NCBI GenBank assembly: GCA_030522415.1 | Contig: CM060126.1 | Coordinates: 12,164,852 to 12,228,851 of the forward strand | Length of the DNA stretch: 64,000 nucleotides | Direction: 5' to 3' | Origin: Channallabes apus | Taxonomy: Eukaryota > Chordata > Actinopteri > Siluriformes > Clariidae | Part shown: piece by piece, positions 45,154 to 57,562 of the stretch | How the letters are laid out: each line of letters opens with the position of its first letter | How positions within the stretch are numbered: position 1 is the first letter of the stretch | Notes under the pieces: generated by a model | The model's database searches: none | The model's input: only the letters and a program-made list of their open reading frames with translations | Told to the model about the DNA's origin: nothing | Position numbers and translations under genes: made by a program

Positions 45154-46296
45154 CACTCACCTAAAGGATTATTAGGAACACCTGATCAATTTCTCATTAA
45201 TGCAATTAACTAATCAACCAATCACATGGCAGTTGCTCCAATGCATTTAGGGGTGTGGTCCTGGTCAAGACAATCTCCTGAACTCCCAACTGAATGTCAG
45301 AATGGGAAAGAAAGGTGATTTAAGCAATTTTGAGCATGGCATGATTGTTGGTGCCAGACTCTGCTCAGTTACTGGGATTTTGACGCACAACCATTTCTAG
45401 GGTTTACAAAGAATGGTGTGAAAAGGGAAAAACGTCCAGTATGCGGCAGTTCTGTGGGTGAAAATGCCTTGTTGATGCTAGAGGTCAGAGGAGAATGGGC
45501 CCGACTGATTCAAGCTGGTAGAAGAGCAACTTAGACTGAAATAACCACTCGTTACAACCGAGGTATGCAGCAAAGCATTTGTGAAGCCACAACATGCACA
45601 ACCTTGAGGCGGATGGGCTACAACAGCAGAAGACCCCACCGGGTACCACTCATCTCCACTACAAATAGGAAAAAGAGGCTACAATTTGCACGAGCTCACC
45701 AAAATTGGACAGTTGAAGACTGGGAAAATGTTGCCTGGTCTGATGAGTCTTGATTTCTGTTGAGACATTCAAATGGTAGAGTCAGAATTTGGCGTAAACA
45801 GAATGAGAACATGGATCCATCGTGCATTGTTACCACTGTGCAGGCTGCTGGTGGTGGTGTAATGGTGTGGGGGATGTTTTCTTGGCACACTTTATGCCCC
45901 TTAGTGCCAATTGGGCATCGTTTAAATGCCACAGCCTACCTGAGCATTGTTTCTGACCATGTCCATTCCTTTATGACCACCATGTACCCATCCTCTGATG
46001 GCTACTTCCAGCAGGATAATGCACCATGTCACAAAGCTCGAATCATTTCAAATTGGTTTCTTGAACATGACAATGAGTTCACTGTACTAAAATAGCCCCC
46101 ACAGTCACCAGATCTCAACCCAATAGAGCGTCTTTGGGATGTGGTGGAACGGGAGCTTCGTGCCCTGGATGTGGATCCCACAAATCTCCATCAACTGCAA
46201 GATGCTATCCTATCAATATGGGCCAACATTTCTAAAGAATGCTTTCAGCACCTTGTTGAATCAATGAAAGGAGGTCAAACACCTTATTAGTATATA
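45154..46296 (+). mobile_element. Tc1-type element, second family, decayed and 3'-truncated
   Basis: TA then CACTCACCTAAAGGATTATT at 45,154. Transposase starts MGKKGDLSNFEHGMIVGARL (45,303), later GMQQSICEATTCTTLRRMGY, WTVEDWENVAWSDES (first Asp; followed by a stop), YFQQDNAPCHKARI (second Asp), stop in place of Trp after FTVLK, then PPQSPDLNPIERLWDVVERE (Glu). The 3' TIR is missing; the next Tc1 starts at 46,297. Confidence 0.88.
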
Positions 46297-47483
46297 CAGT
46301 GGTGTGAAAAACTATTTGCCCCCTCCTGATTTCTTATTCTTTTGCATGTTTGTAACACAAAATGTTTCTGATCATCAAACACATTTAACTATTAGTCAAA
46401 GATAACATAATTGAACACAAAATGCAGTTTTTAAATGAAGGTTTACGTTATTAAGGGAGAAAAAAAACTCCAAATCTACATGGCCCTGTGTGAAAAAGTG
46501 ATTGCCCCCCTTGTTAAAAAATAACTTAACTGTGGTTTATCACACCTGAGTTAAATTTCAAGGTCAGTGTTCACGACCATAAGAAAGAGACTGGGCAAAA
46601 ATGGCCTGCATGGCAGATTTCCAAGGCGCAAACCACTTTTAAGCAAAAAGAACATTAAGGCTCGTCTCAGTTTTGATAGAAAACATATCAATGATTGCCA
46701 AGACTTTTGGGAAAATACCTTGTGGACCGACGAGACAAAAGTTGAACTTTTTGGAAGGTGCGTGTCCCGTTACATCTGGCGTAAAAGTAACACAGCATTT
46801 CAGAAAAAGAACATCATACCAACAGTAAAATATGGTGGTGGTAGTGTGATGGTCTGGGGTTGTTTTGCTGCTTCAGGACCTGGAAGGCTTGCTGTGATAG
46901 ATGGAACCATGAATTCTACTGTCTACCAAAAAATCCTGAAGGAGAATGTCTGGCCATCTGTTCGTCAACTCAAGCTGAAGCGATCTTGGGTGCTGCAGCA
47001 GGACAATGACCCAAAACACACCAGCAAATCCACCTCTGAATGGCTGAAGAAAAAGAAAATGAAGACTTTGGAGTGGCCTAGTCAAAGTCCTGACCTTAAA
47101 AAAGCGGTTCATGCTAGAAAACCCTCAAATAAAGCTGAATTACAACAATTCTGCAAAGATGAGTGGGCCAAAATTCCTTCAGAGCGCTGTAAAAGACTCG
47201 TTGCAAGTTATCGCAAACGCTTGATTGCAGTTATTGCTGCTAAGGGTGGCCCAACCAGTTATTAGGTTCAGGGGGCAATTACTTTTTCACACAGGGCCAT
47301 GTAGGTTTGGATTTTTTCTCTCCCTAAATAATAAAACCCCTCATTTAAAAACTGCATTTTGTGTTTACTTGTGTTATCTTTGACTAATAGTTAAATGTGT
47401 TTGATGATCAGAAACATTTTGTGTGACAAACATGCAAAAGAATAAGAAATCAGGAGGGGGGCGAATAGTTTTTCACACCACTG
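46297..47483 (+). mobile_element. Internally deleted Tc1 (same family as 39,981)
   Basis: Both ends intact with TA flanks. Two deletions: one removes the N-terminal HTH region (joining TTTCAAGGTCAGTGTTCACG near 46,560), the other takes out the NPIEMLWHEL codons with the catalytic Glu, so SPDL runs straight into KKAVHARK. Glu is present after DETKV, so this copy lacks the nonsense codon of its relatives. A 232-codon frame remains, but without Glu it cannot be active. Confidence 0.93.
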
Positions 47484-47539
47484 TATATAATCTTAAAGGG
47501 GGGGTTAAATTTGCATAAATTTGAAATGACTGAACTTCT

Positions 47540-47835
47540 CTCACTCACTCACTCACTCACTCCTGTACAAAGTATACCATAGAACTGAGGACCTAGACAG
47601 GTGCTCTCTGGACATGGTGCCAGTCTATCATTGGCACAATCATGCACACGCTCACACACAATTTGAAAATGCAGAGTAGCCTCATCTGCATGTCTTTGGT
47701 CTGTGTGAGGAAACCAGAGTACAAAGAAGAAACACACCAACCACAAGGACAACATGCAACCTCCACGCACACAGACCCGAAAGCAGGACTTGAGGTGCAA
47801 GGCCACAGTGCTAACCACTACACCACCTGCCGCTA
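47540..47835 (-). mobile_element. Old SINE copy
   Basis: Diverged, reversed copy of the SINE at 29,962: (CTCA)n start, GCATGTCTTTGG, GAAACCAGAGTA, ending GCTAACCACTACACCACCTG. Confidence 0.8.
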
Positions 47836-47839
47836 ACCG

Positions 47840-50620
47840 AACTTCATTACTGTTATTACCATGTTTTGATATCATTATCACTAAATGGTGTTGAAAAAAT
47901 TCTACCAGATTGTGTAATAATACTAATAATACTAGGCTAATATTTATTATATCAATATATTTCAAATACAGAACTCCACTTCGAAAAAGGCAGACCACCA
48001 TGAAAAAGCACCTGCTGCATGCATTCTCTTTTAGATTTTTATTGTTTTTCCACACCCCAGACAACATTACGAGTAACACAGAGCTGTGCTCGAGCCCACA
48101 CACGAAGAAGAGAGAAAGGAATACACCTCAATCTGCATCAATGCTATCACACACTTCCAGAAGACAGTGTATCAACCTTATGCTGAATATACTGGAAGAA
48201 ATACAACAATCCAAAATAGATCCAAATGCTAAAATAAAAAAAGTACATATACTGTATGCACAATTGAGACAATTAACAAAACAGATCGCCTGTAATCGGG
48301 CACCTTTTAAGAGTTATATAAAGAACTGGTGCTGAGGTAGACAATACAAAGAACTGAAAGACAATTAATTCAAATCACTGTAACACAAAAGTACAATGTC
48401 ACTGCAAGATAATAATCTATATGTGAAAAAAGATTTAATTTGGTCCAACATGGTTTCTCAGTGCTTTGTCAAATGTTATGACTATGTATCAAATTTTATT
48501 TAATTGGCACATATAAGAGAACACTAAAGAAAAAAACATGGCTGCATCTAGGGTACGGCAATTAAAACACAGTGACGCAAGGATGCCACCTTTCCACTTC
48601 TGTGCTCTGCATATGGTTTTATTGCAAACCCTACAACAAAGGTTCCCCCTTACAGAAAAGCCACATCAACTGTTTTTATGCACTTCGCATACTGTATCAC
48701 ATTTTACACATTTTATCATGTGGATTTTTTTTACATGTAGTGCATGTCTTTATTTTGCTTATGTGACTTTCCCTACAATTGATGTCAAATATACTTGAAT
48801 TGACATGTCCAGTTTCAGTGCATATAAGGTTAAAATGTAATGTTACATGTGATCACATATTACTCACATGTGAAAAACATATGATCGTGCATGAAACCAA
48901 AGTGATTTTTCTGTAAAGCCTAGAATGACAAACATTTTCACAGTGTATGTTTACACCTTCCTTAAATAACAAAAGACAAAGGAATGAAATGAACTAAAAT
49001 TTCAATAACAATTAATTTTTACTTCTGTGTAATGGCTGTGATCTGAATGTGCATTAAAGAAATAAATGAAATCCCTGTTTGTTGCAGTTCATTTCAGTGG
49101 TGAATTAGCTTCAGAATTTCTGGACAAATGCAATGACTTAATATTACAATAACAATATTACAATTAGGTATTTTGTGGCTTTATGGAAGATTATTTTCTT
49201 TCTTTATAAGTAGTGCACTTACACACTAAACAAGTTGACCACAATAAGTCTTTTTACTCGCACTGCACACCGACAAAAACCTGCGTATAACTGCATATAA
49301 TGTTTTGAATCTCACAGTGAATATGTTGTGATCACGATGCAAGCAAACAGAAAAAAATTATTTCTGCCTTTTCTATTAGGTATTTTGTGCTTTATGATAC
49401 TAGTAGGTCTGCAAATCTTGGCAGATCATTACATATGAAAAACTGACACTCAGCAGCAGTGACCACAAAGCTTTACAAACATCAACTACTGAACATTTGT
49501 CAACATTGTAAAAGAGGCACAAAAAGTATCACCAAAAACAAACACAATGTGTAAAAGTTACTGTAAAAGTACTTGACTCACTTAACTATAAACAAGTGGA
49601 CAGATTTTGCACATTAAAGAATACAAAAATACAACAATTTTTTTCTTATCAAAGTGCCACATTTGGCTCTTGTTTTTTTTTTGTTTGTTTTTTTGCTTTT
49701 GCCTCTGTAAATGTTTTTCCCCATGAGTGACTTTACACACAATTCATGAACTGCGTGTCATTTGACAATTTCACTTTACAATCATTTTCACATAAAAAGA
49801 CAAGACTTCTATTCTTAGGCTTTACCCTTATACCATAGCTCATCAACATTTTATAAAAATTTTATGTAAATAAAAAATCAGATTATGATCTGTTTCATTT
49901 TAAAATGGTCAATTAGATATGGAGTGTAAATATGATGTCAGTCAAGTAAATCAAGATCTCTGAGAATTAAGCAAAATATAAGATTGAAATGCAAATCAGA
50001 AACATAATCAAATGTGCTTTTGCTTTCATTCAAAACAAAGAGCCATGAAGAGGTAGCACATATAGAGCTGAAAAGCATACATGTGAGCAGTGCTAAACCT
50101 GATATTAATGCAAAGAGCATCTTTGTGCAGCTCTCACTGAGTGCAGATTATGATGAGTTTTATTATGGCTAATTAAACCGTTGTATTGTATTATGACCAA
50201 ATGTCCTGAAACAAAGCTTAATAAACCACAAAACACACAAAGGGGGTGTGCTGTTTTAAGAAAACATTTGCATTTGATTATTTTCCAAACACAGCATGTA
50301 CTGAAGTGTGTTACTATTCTTATATCACACCAATTTATTTACCGAAGATTGACACATCTTACTTTTTTTTATCCATTTATACTTATACACCTTTTTTATA
50401 CTTAAAAAAGGTTGTTGCTGTTATTACTTAAATTATAGCAGCTATAAAAAGTCACTCCCTCACATTTTTGTTTTCTGTCTTTTAGTCTATATGACAAGAA
50501 ATGCAGCATGTCAGAAAGCTTAAAGTTACAAGTTTAACTCTATCACACATCATTGACGCTAGACCCCTTCCAAAAATTCCAAAGAATTGATTTATATATA
50601 TTATACAGTATATATATATA
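47840..50620. other. AT-rich spacer, possibly zbtb16 3' flank
   Basis: A 141-codon plus-strand frame (47,910-48,335) ends ILEEIQQSKIDPNAKIKKVH and so on, but its composition follows the local AT-richness and I see no splice or homology support. The remainder shows no genes or known repeats; it could include distal zbtb16 3' UTR on the minus strand. Confidence 0.4.
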
Positions 50621-50622
50621 TA

Positions 50623-52461
50623 CAGTGGTGTGAAAAACTATTTGCCCCCTTCCTGATTTCTTATTCTTTTGCATGTTTGTCACACTTTAAATGTTTCTGC
50701 TCATCAAAAACCATTAACTATTAGTCAAAGATAACATAATTGAACACAAAATGCAGTTTTTAAATGAAGGTTTACGTTATTAAGGGAGAAAAAAAACTCC
50801 AAATCTACATGGCCCTGTGTGAAAAAGTGACTGCCCCCCTTGTTAAAAAATAACTTAACTGTGGTTTATCACACCTGAGTTCAATTTCTGTAGTCACCCC
50901 CAGGCCTGATTACTGCCACACCTGTTTCAATCAAGAAATCACTTAAATAGGAGCTACCTGACACAGAGAAGTAGACCAAAAGCACCTCAAAAGCTAGACA
51001 GCATGCCAAGATCCAAAGAAATTCAGGAACAAATGAGAACAAAAGTAATTGAGATCTATCAGTCTGGTAAAGGTTATAAAGCCATTTCTAAAGCTTTGGG
51101 ACTCCAGCGAACCACAGTGAGAGCCATTATCCACAAATGGCAAAAACATGGAACGGTGGTGAACCTTACCAGGAGTGGCCGGCCGACCAAAATTACCCCA
51201 AGAGCGCAGAGACGACTCATCCGAGAGGCCACAAAAGACCCCAGGACAACATCTAAAGAACTGCAGGCCTCACTTGCCTCAATTAAGGTCAGTGTTCACG
51301 ACTCCACCATAAGAAAGGGGCCAGGGGTAGCTCAGTGGTTAAGGCATTGGACTACGGTTCGGAAGATCCCAGGTTCAAACCCCACAACCACCAAGCTGCC
51401 ACTGTTGGGCCCTTGAGCAAGGCCCTTCACCCTCAACTGCTCAGATGTGTAATGAGATAAAAAAAAATGTAAGTCGCTCTGGATAAGAGCGTCTGCCAAA
51501 TGCCTAAATGTAAATGTAAGAAAGAGACTGGGCAAAAACGGCCTGCATGGCAGATTTCCAAGGCGCAAACCACTTTTAAGCAAAAAGAACATTAAGAACA
51601 TTAACATTAATTACGTCTCAATTTTGCTAAAAAACATCTCAATGATTGCCAAGACTTTTGGGAAAATACCTTGTGGAGCGACGAGACAAAAGTTTAACTT
51701 TTTGGAAGGTGCGTGTCCCGTTACATCTGGCGTAAAAGTAACACAGCATTTCAGAAAAAGAACATCATACCAACAATAAAATATGGTGGTGGTAGTGTGA
51801 TGGTCTGGGGTTGTTTTGCTGCTTCAGGACCTGGAAGGCTTGCTGTGATAGATGGAACCACGAATTCTACTGTCTACCAAAAAATCCTGAAGGAGAATGT
51901 CCGGCCATCTGTTCGTCAACTCAAGCTGAAGCGATCTTGGGTGCTGCACCAGGACAATGACCCAAAACACACCAGCAAATCCACCTCTGAATGGCTGAAG
52001 AAAAACAAAATGAAGACTTTGGAGTGGCCTAGTCAAAGTCCTGACCTGAATCCTATTGAGATGTTGTGGCATGACCTTAAAAAGGCAGTTCATGCTAGAA
52101 AACCCTCAAATAAAGCTGAATTACAACAATTCTGCAAAGATGAGTGGGCCAAAATTCCTCCAGAGCACTGTAAAAGACTCGTTGCAAGTTATCGCAAACG
52201 CTTGATTGCAGTTATTACTGCTAAGGGTGGCCCAACCAGTTATTAGGTTCAGGGGTCAATTACTTTTTCACACAGGGCCACACATGGATTTTTTTTCTCC
52301 CTAAATAATAAAACCCCTCATTTAAAAACTGCATTTTGTGTTTACTTGTGTTATCTTTGACTAATAGTTAAATGTGTTTGATGATCAGAAACATTTTGTG
52401 TGACAAACATGCAAAAGAATAAGAAATCAGGAGGGGGGCAAATAGTTTTTCACAGCACTGT
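50623..52461 (+). mobile_element. Tc1 (same family) interrupted by a SINE
   Basis: Ends CAGTGGTGTGAAAAACTATT and its inverse (one changed base: CACAGCACTG), TA flanks. Transposase starts MPRSKEIQEQMRTKVIEIYQ at 51,003 and is broken by a SINE at 51,318-51,516, by a short ACATTA duplication near 51,600, and by the same TAA codon after DETKV (51,693) as the copy at 39,981. The rest (51,713-52,246) is open and includes DNDPKHTS and SPDLNPIEMLW. Confidence 0.95.
51318..51516 (+). mobile_element. tRNA-derived SINE inside a Tc1
   Basis: GGGCCAGGGGTAGCTCAGTG head, GGTTCAAACCCC B-box, GTCGCTCTGGATAAGAGCG tail. Duplicated target TAAGAAAG at 51,310-51,317 and 51,517-51,524. Same family as 10,127-10,329. 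Confidence 0.95.
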
Positions 52462-52494
52462 ATATATGTGTGTGTGTGTATATGTGTACATATA

Positions 52495-52557
<63 letters not shown>

Positions 52558-52562
52558 GTATA
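52462..52562. repeat. (TG)n/(TA)n/(CA)n microsatellite
   Basis: Compound tract directly right of the Tc1; partly self-complementary. Confidence 0.9.
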
Positions 52563-52585
52563 CAGTATATATCAAATATATGATA

Positions 52586-52850
52586 TGATATCGCAAATCA
52601 AAATTTCTTGAATAATGAGTTTTGTCTAATGCATTATTGTTTCTATAGTAACAACTAAAACAGTGACTCATATGGCAGATGCTCCTCATAAACCAACAAA
52701 AGATTTTAAGTATGATGATATATATCATATAACATATATATATCATCATCTGCCATATGAGTCACTGTTTTAGTTGTTACTATAGAAACAATAACGCATT
52801 AGAGAAAACTCATTATTCTAGAAATTTTGATTTGCTTTGCAGCTAACACT
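52586..52850. mobile_element. Fold-back (MITE-like) element
   Basis: The left arm (about 52,592-52,682, GCAAATCAAAATTTCTTGAA to CTCATATGGCAGATG) and right arm (about 52,752-52,842) are near-perfect inverted copies of about 90 bp, with a 70-bp AT-rich loop. Similar palindromic elements (such as Angel) are known in zebrafish. No coding potential. Confidence 0.8.
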
Positions 52851-53199
52851 TCTGTCAGAATTGCTGTTATAGAAAATTAATCAACAGCTACTGACCAATT
52901 ATCAGTGCATGCACCAGTGCTGTGGTATAATAAAAAGTAAATCAAACACAAGACAATAAAATAATTCAAGTAACATTTGAAAAAAAGGTCAAATATAAAC
53001 CATGAAAAGGAAAGATCTGTAGAGCTGAATACTGCATATTCGTTTTTAATCTCTTCTAGTTAAGTTATCTTGATCTTTTCATTTTCTAAGTATTTAAAAA
53101 GATCTCATTCTTATTCAGCCTGCTGTATAATGAATCATAGGATGCTCCAACACTGCAGGATGACCATTGCAATGTCCAGCAGTCAAAGTACCTATATAC

Positions 53200-53200
53200 G

Positions 53201-53260
<60 letters not shown>
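53200..53260 (+). repeat. (CA)n microsatellite
   Basis: About 28 uninterrupted CA units in an otherwise unremarkable AT-rich stretch (52,860-54,100). Confidence 0.95.
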
Positions 53261-53261
<1 letters not shown>

Positions 53262-53939
53262 TGCTTTTACTAATGTACGCAACCCTAAATTTGAGTCTTA
53301 ATCCACTAATACTGCATAACTTCATCACAACACAACATATGCACATTCAAATGTTAAGATTGGCCCTGCTACACTAATGTCAATAGAAGGAGAATGGTGG
53401 AAAGCTAATGAAAAGAAAACTAATTCTCTGGTCCATATTCATGATTATGCCATCCATTGTAATTATGACATCAACTCAGTTGTGAAAGTGCACAGTGTAG
53501 TTACTCTCTGAACACATCCCTGAACATCCATGATTTTTTGTGTGACCATAATTTAGGAATAATTTGAGTTTACCTGTGATCAAATGGCCACTAAGTGCTT
53601 CTGACACTCAAAATGAGCTGCATGATTGGCCTACACTGCTGAACAGAGATTATTTTTATTTGACTTTTTACATTTTATTTTATTTTGAAAATTTTTCATG
53701 TAATTATCTTCTTTTCCTGTGCATTCCGCTGCAATAAACATTTTTGCTCACTTTTGTCAATGGTTTGGATGAATGTTTAAAATGTATAGGTGTTGAGAAT
53801 TTAAAATAATGTTTGAATTGTGAGTATAACAGGAGAAATAAAGCAATGGGCTATTTGCTAGTAAGATGGTCTATCTTTATGAAATACCATATTTTCAAAA
53901 GGGTTTTACTACGTTTGTAATGTAGTCATTTTAACAATA

Positions 53940-54109
53940 CATTACACTAGAGATGGATTTGAACATGTGCATATGATATGCTGTGGAAAAAAAAGAATAA
54001 ACATTCTACACTAAAGCTTTGATCACTTTCCCTTCTCCATCTTTGGCCCAGGCTTGGAGCAAAGTGAGTGAATGAGCCACCAGTTTCTTCTTTCCTTTCT
54101 ACAGCTGTC
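53940..54109 (-). other. Start of zbtb16 3' UTR
   Basis: Sequence after the stop on the minus strand; a TTTATT-type word (minus AATAAA-like GTTTATTC region near 54,000) is not a clear poly(A) signal. The 3' end of the transcript is undetermined. Confidence 0.4.
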
Positions 54110-54339
54110 TTATACGTAGCATAGGTACAGATAGGTCTTCTCGATCCGCCAGTCTGGGGGAACATCCTCAGGCTTGTGGCTTTTCATGTGTTTCTGCATG
54201 GCTGAGAGGCTGGGGCAATACTCCTGGCAGATGGTACACTGGTAGGGTGAAGCTCCGTTGTGGGTGCGTAGGTGTTTGATCATGGCTGAGTAGTCACGTG
54301 AGCGCTGGTGGCACAGCTTACACTCAAATGGCTTCTCAC
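54110..54339 (-). CDS. zbtb16: zbtb16 terminal coding exon (last two zinc fingers)
   Basis: ZBTB16 (PLZF) is a nuclear BTB zinc-finger repressor that recruits co-repressors and acts in limb, germline stem cell and lymphoid development. This exon (acceptor ATCCTCAG, 230 bp) encodes [76 protein letters not shown] and a TAA at 54,110-54,112. The C-terminus TYLYLCYV is diagnostic. The first finger is C2HC-looking but regular (C-x2-C, H-x3-H); the second carries an extra Cys (EYC), as in the known protein. 3' UTR continues leftward. Confidence 0.96.
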
Positions 54340-54474
54340 CTGAGGATCATATGAAAAAGTGTTTTGCTATCACACTAATAAAGACTTACATTCATGTCAC
54401 GTAACAGGCTGCAAAATATTGCCATAGTACAAGTGTGCATAATGAAAGCAAAAGGCTGTCTAACACAATATTAG

Positions 54475-54476
54475 AC

Positions 54477-54564
<88 letters not shown>
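54475..54564 (+). repeat. (TG)n microsatellite in a zbtb16 intron
   Basis: About 90 bp of TG with a few interruptions, 140 bp upstream (minus strand) of the terminal exon. Confidence 0.95.
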
Positions 54565-54565
<1 letters not shown>

Positions 54566-55307
54566 TTTTTATTTTTTGTGCCTGGGCCATGTACAGTACA
54601 GTATAATTTACAAATCATAATTATTTGCAAAAATACAGTGAATGTGTCTTACATTTTGTAAATCTCCAACAACCTGACTGAGGAAACAAATGTCCCTGTT
54701 GATGTGCAGTGAAAATGGTTAACAAGGTAAGCTAACAGCCTACCGTTGTCAGCAGCAAACTGATTATTGATCTGTCATTGGCAGTGGGTGTAAATGTCAC
54801 TGATTCCATTGTTGGCTGTCTACTGGACTACTGGCTTTTGGTTGGGAGCTTCTCTCAACTCTTTTTATCTAAATGCACCTAGTCCAGAACCATGGCCTTG
54901 TTTGACAAAAAGAAGTCAATTATTTGACAAGCTACCTGATAGGGTGGCTTAGCATCTGCTTATTGAGGAGTGAAGGGAAGTAGCAATCATCCTTTAATTT
55001 AACCTCAGTCAGTTTGATTCTCACACAAGATCACAGACCCAACAAACAAATTTAAGTTATACTGTAGCATCCCAAATTAGAATCCTTCTTTAAGGGTTAA
55101 TCCTTCTTTAATCTCTAAACCCAGTATTCTAACAAATACATTTGCTTTGCAATCACCAGTGGTTAGAGTTGATTCAAGACATTGATTAAGGCTGACTATT
55201 TTTATTATTTATTATTTTTTGTTTGTATAAATTTTTTTTCCATATAACTTTCATGTTTCTCAACGAGTTCCACAAAGTTTAGTTTAGGAAACATATAGGA
55301 AACTAAA

Positions 55308-55420
55308 TATTTACTATGGAGGGCTTTACAAGTTTAAGGATTAAAAAACAGGTTTGATTTCATTCAGTTGTTTACCATGAGGTAGCAGTCCAGTTCAGGG
55401 CACCATACATGTTTTAAAAC
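55308..55420 (-). repeat. 110-bp repeat, copy 1, in zbtb16 intron
   Basis: From TATTTACTATGGAGGGCTTT to ACATGTTTTAAAAC; recurs in the same orientation at 61,202-61,315 with one clear mismatch (CATTCAG against CATTCCG). Origin unknown. Confidence 0.85.
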
Positions 55421-55463
55421 TGTTTTTTTTTTTTTTTTTTAGATATATACATTTCATGCATTA

Positions 55464-55697
<234 letters not shown>

Positions 55698-55759
55698 TCA
55701 TATACTCACTCATACTCATAATACGTTAAAACAGTTAAGATGGTTTCATTTAACCAAAT

Positions 55760-55990
55760 CATCCCTTTGAACTCAATATGCTGCTTGTTGAGCAGAAGCA
55801 CTTAAAATGCCAATAATCTGGGATAATTGACTACAGAATGTGTTGATTGGATCTGGCTGGCTGCTAATTGCTTTTATGTGCTGAGTAACAGCTTCTTATA
55901 TAATTTTCTCAAGCAGCAGCATGGTATGCGGTCAACCGTATAAAGCGTCCAATATTTAATGCATCTCAGCACAGCCGGACATGCTTTAAG
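55760..55990. promoter_or_regulatory. Candidate conserved non-coding element
   Basis: Balanced-composition sequence without repeats, containing homeodomain- and TALE-like words (CAATTAGCAGCC, CAATCAACACA on the minus strand). Guess from texture and from zbtb16 being a developmental gene. Confidence 0.25.
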
Positions 55991-56689
55991 TCATCAGCGG
56001 TGACCCATGCTTTTCATTATCTCTCTGTCGAAATGGCAGCAGAACCTCAAAATAAATTGCATTTCTTGTTGTGTACTGTCACGGTTGGTGTAAACCCCCA
56101 TCTTAAGAGACAATGCAAAAAAAAAAATCTAAAAAATCCCAAAGCACATCATGGCATACTATTCACATTCAATTGCACTTTTAGTAATAGTGGCAGACTG
56201 AAATGAATGAGTTTTTTATCAGAGTGGAGAGGAAGGGCAGGTTGAAGCCCTCCGAGACCAGATATATGATGATATATAGAGCAGCAGTCTTTAGGTACCT
56301 GCATCAACTGATCAGATGCACCTTGCAAAAAGCCCTGCAGCCTGTCTGTCATTAAAGTTAATGGAGCCGAGGCGAGCAGCCGGTCGGCCAGACTCGCATC
56401 GCCGCAGGCATGCTAATGTGCTAACGCTCAGCCCTGGGAAGATTCGACACACACTAGTAATGTCAATTACCCAGCACATACAGAGAACTCTTTTCTAGTG
56501 TATTAGACTTTATATTTACTGTATTGATCTTTTGCTGGGTAGGTAGCCAGTCAAAAGGCTGCTGTGACACAAACTGTGCAGACATCAGTGTCTTTGTTTA
56601 AGTCAGTAATACATGACCACACAACAGTCTGTAAAATTCAAAGTAAAATAGGCATCCATTATTAAAAAAAATGCTCCACATGGTCTGAC

Positions 56690-56930
56690 AAAATGGCATT
56701 AAAAGGCTTGAAAGACGAGCTAAAAGGAGCTTCAGATAGCTTTCTGTGCCATAAACAATCCAGCTCACTTGTCTCTGTCTGCCCTATCAAACACAGCTGT
56801 GAACATTAGACAGCCGCCACTGTCTGCAAATGGCCTGCCAGTGAAACGGAGAGGGAACAGGAATGGCATATTAATGAGAAGACACTACATGTGCAGAATA
56901 TAGAAAGGAGAGAGGCTTCAGAATCAGACA
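56690..56930. promoter_or_regulatory. Candidate conserved non-coding element
   Basis: Repeat-free block between repeat-rich parts of the zbtb16 intron, with words such as CATAAACAATCC (Fox/Sox-like) and CAGCTGTGAACATTAGACAG. Needs alignment; low confidence. Confidence 0.25.
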
Positions 56931-57163
56931 GACAAACAGGGCTTAGCAAAATGATAAGGCCAGTTGTGCACTTTGACCCCTATGTATTGGCACAAGCACA
57001 ATATGAACTCCAACACATTCCCTACATTCTAAAGTAATATAATTATCATGGGGTTTGCAATTGTGTTCAATCAAAAAAGCTTAGTTTTTACATGGGAGAT
57101 TATTTATCCCTATAGTAAATGCCCATTCCTGAACAGGTTGACAGTCAGTCCCAAGTCCCAAGT

Positions 57164-57167
<4 letters not shown>

Positions 57168-57252
<85 letters not shown>
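57168..57252 (+). repeat. (CA)n(TA)n microsatellite
   Basis: About 34 bp of CA followed by about 45 bp of TA in the zbtb16 intron. Confidence 0.95.
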
Positions 57253-57255
<3 letters not shown>

Positions 57256-57562
57256 GATTAGCTACAGAAGATTTATTTGTTTAATTATATGGGTAAAATT
57301 TATTGTTCAAGCCGAGGCACAGCCAGCCAGTAGGTTTTGGGAATGCAATAGAAAAGCATTGCATTGTGGAGCGTCAGCCATCATGGTAGCTAGCTTAGTA
57401 AATAAGAAGTTGTGAAACACTTGTGTAACACAAATGCTTATGCAAAAACACTAATATGAAAAGAAATAGCAAGAAGGAGAACAGGATTTACCATGAGAAT
57501 TTGTCAAAGAAAGCCAAGGACCAGGATTTGTAGAAGACGCAACTTATACGATATCATAAGCA

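Noticed and set aside
46567..47265. 232-codon Tc1 frame as an active transposase
   Set aside because: The DNA-binding region and the catalytic Glu are deleted.
47910..48335. 141-codon plus-strand frame as a gene
   Set aside because: AT-driven composition, no domain and no exon signals; kept only as a note.
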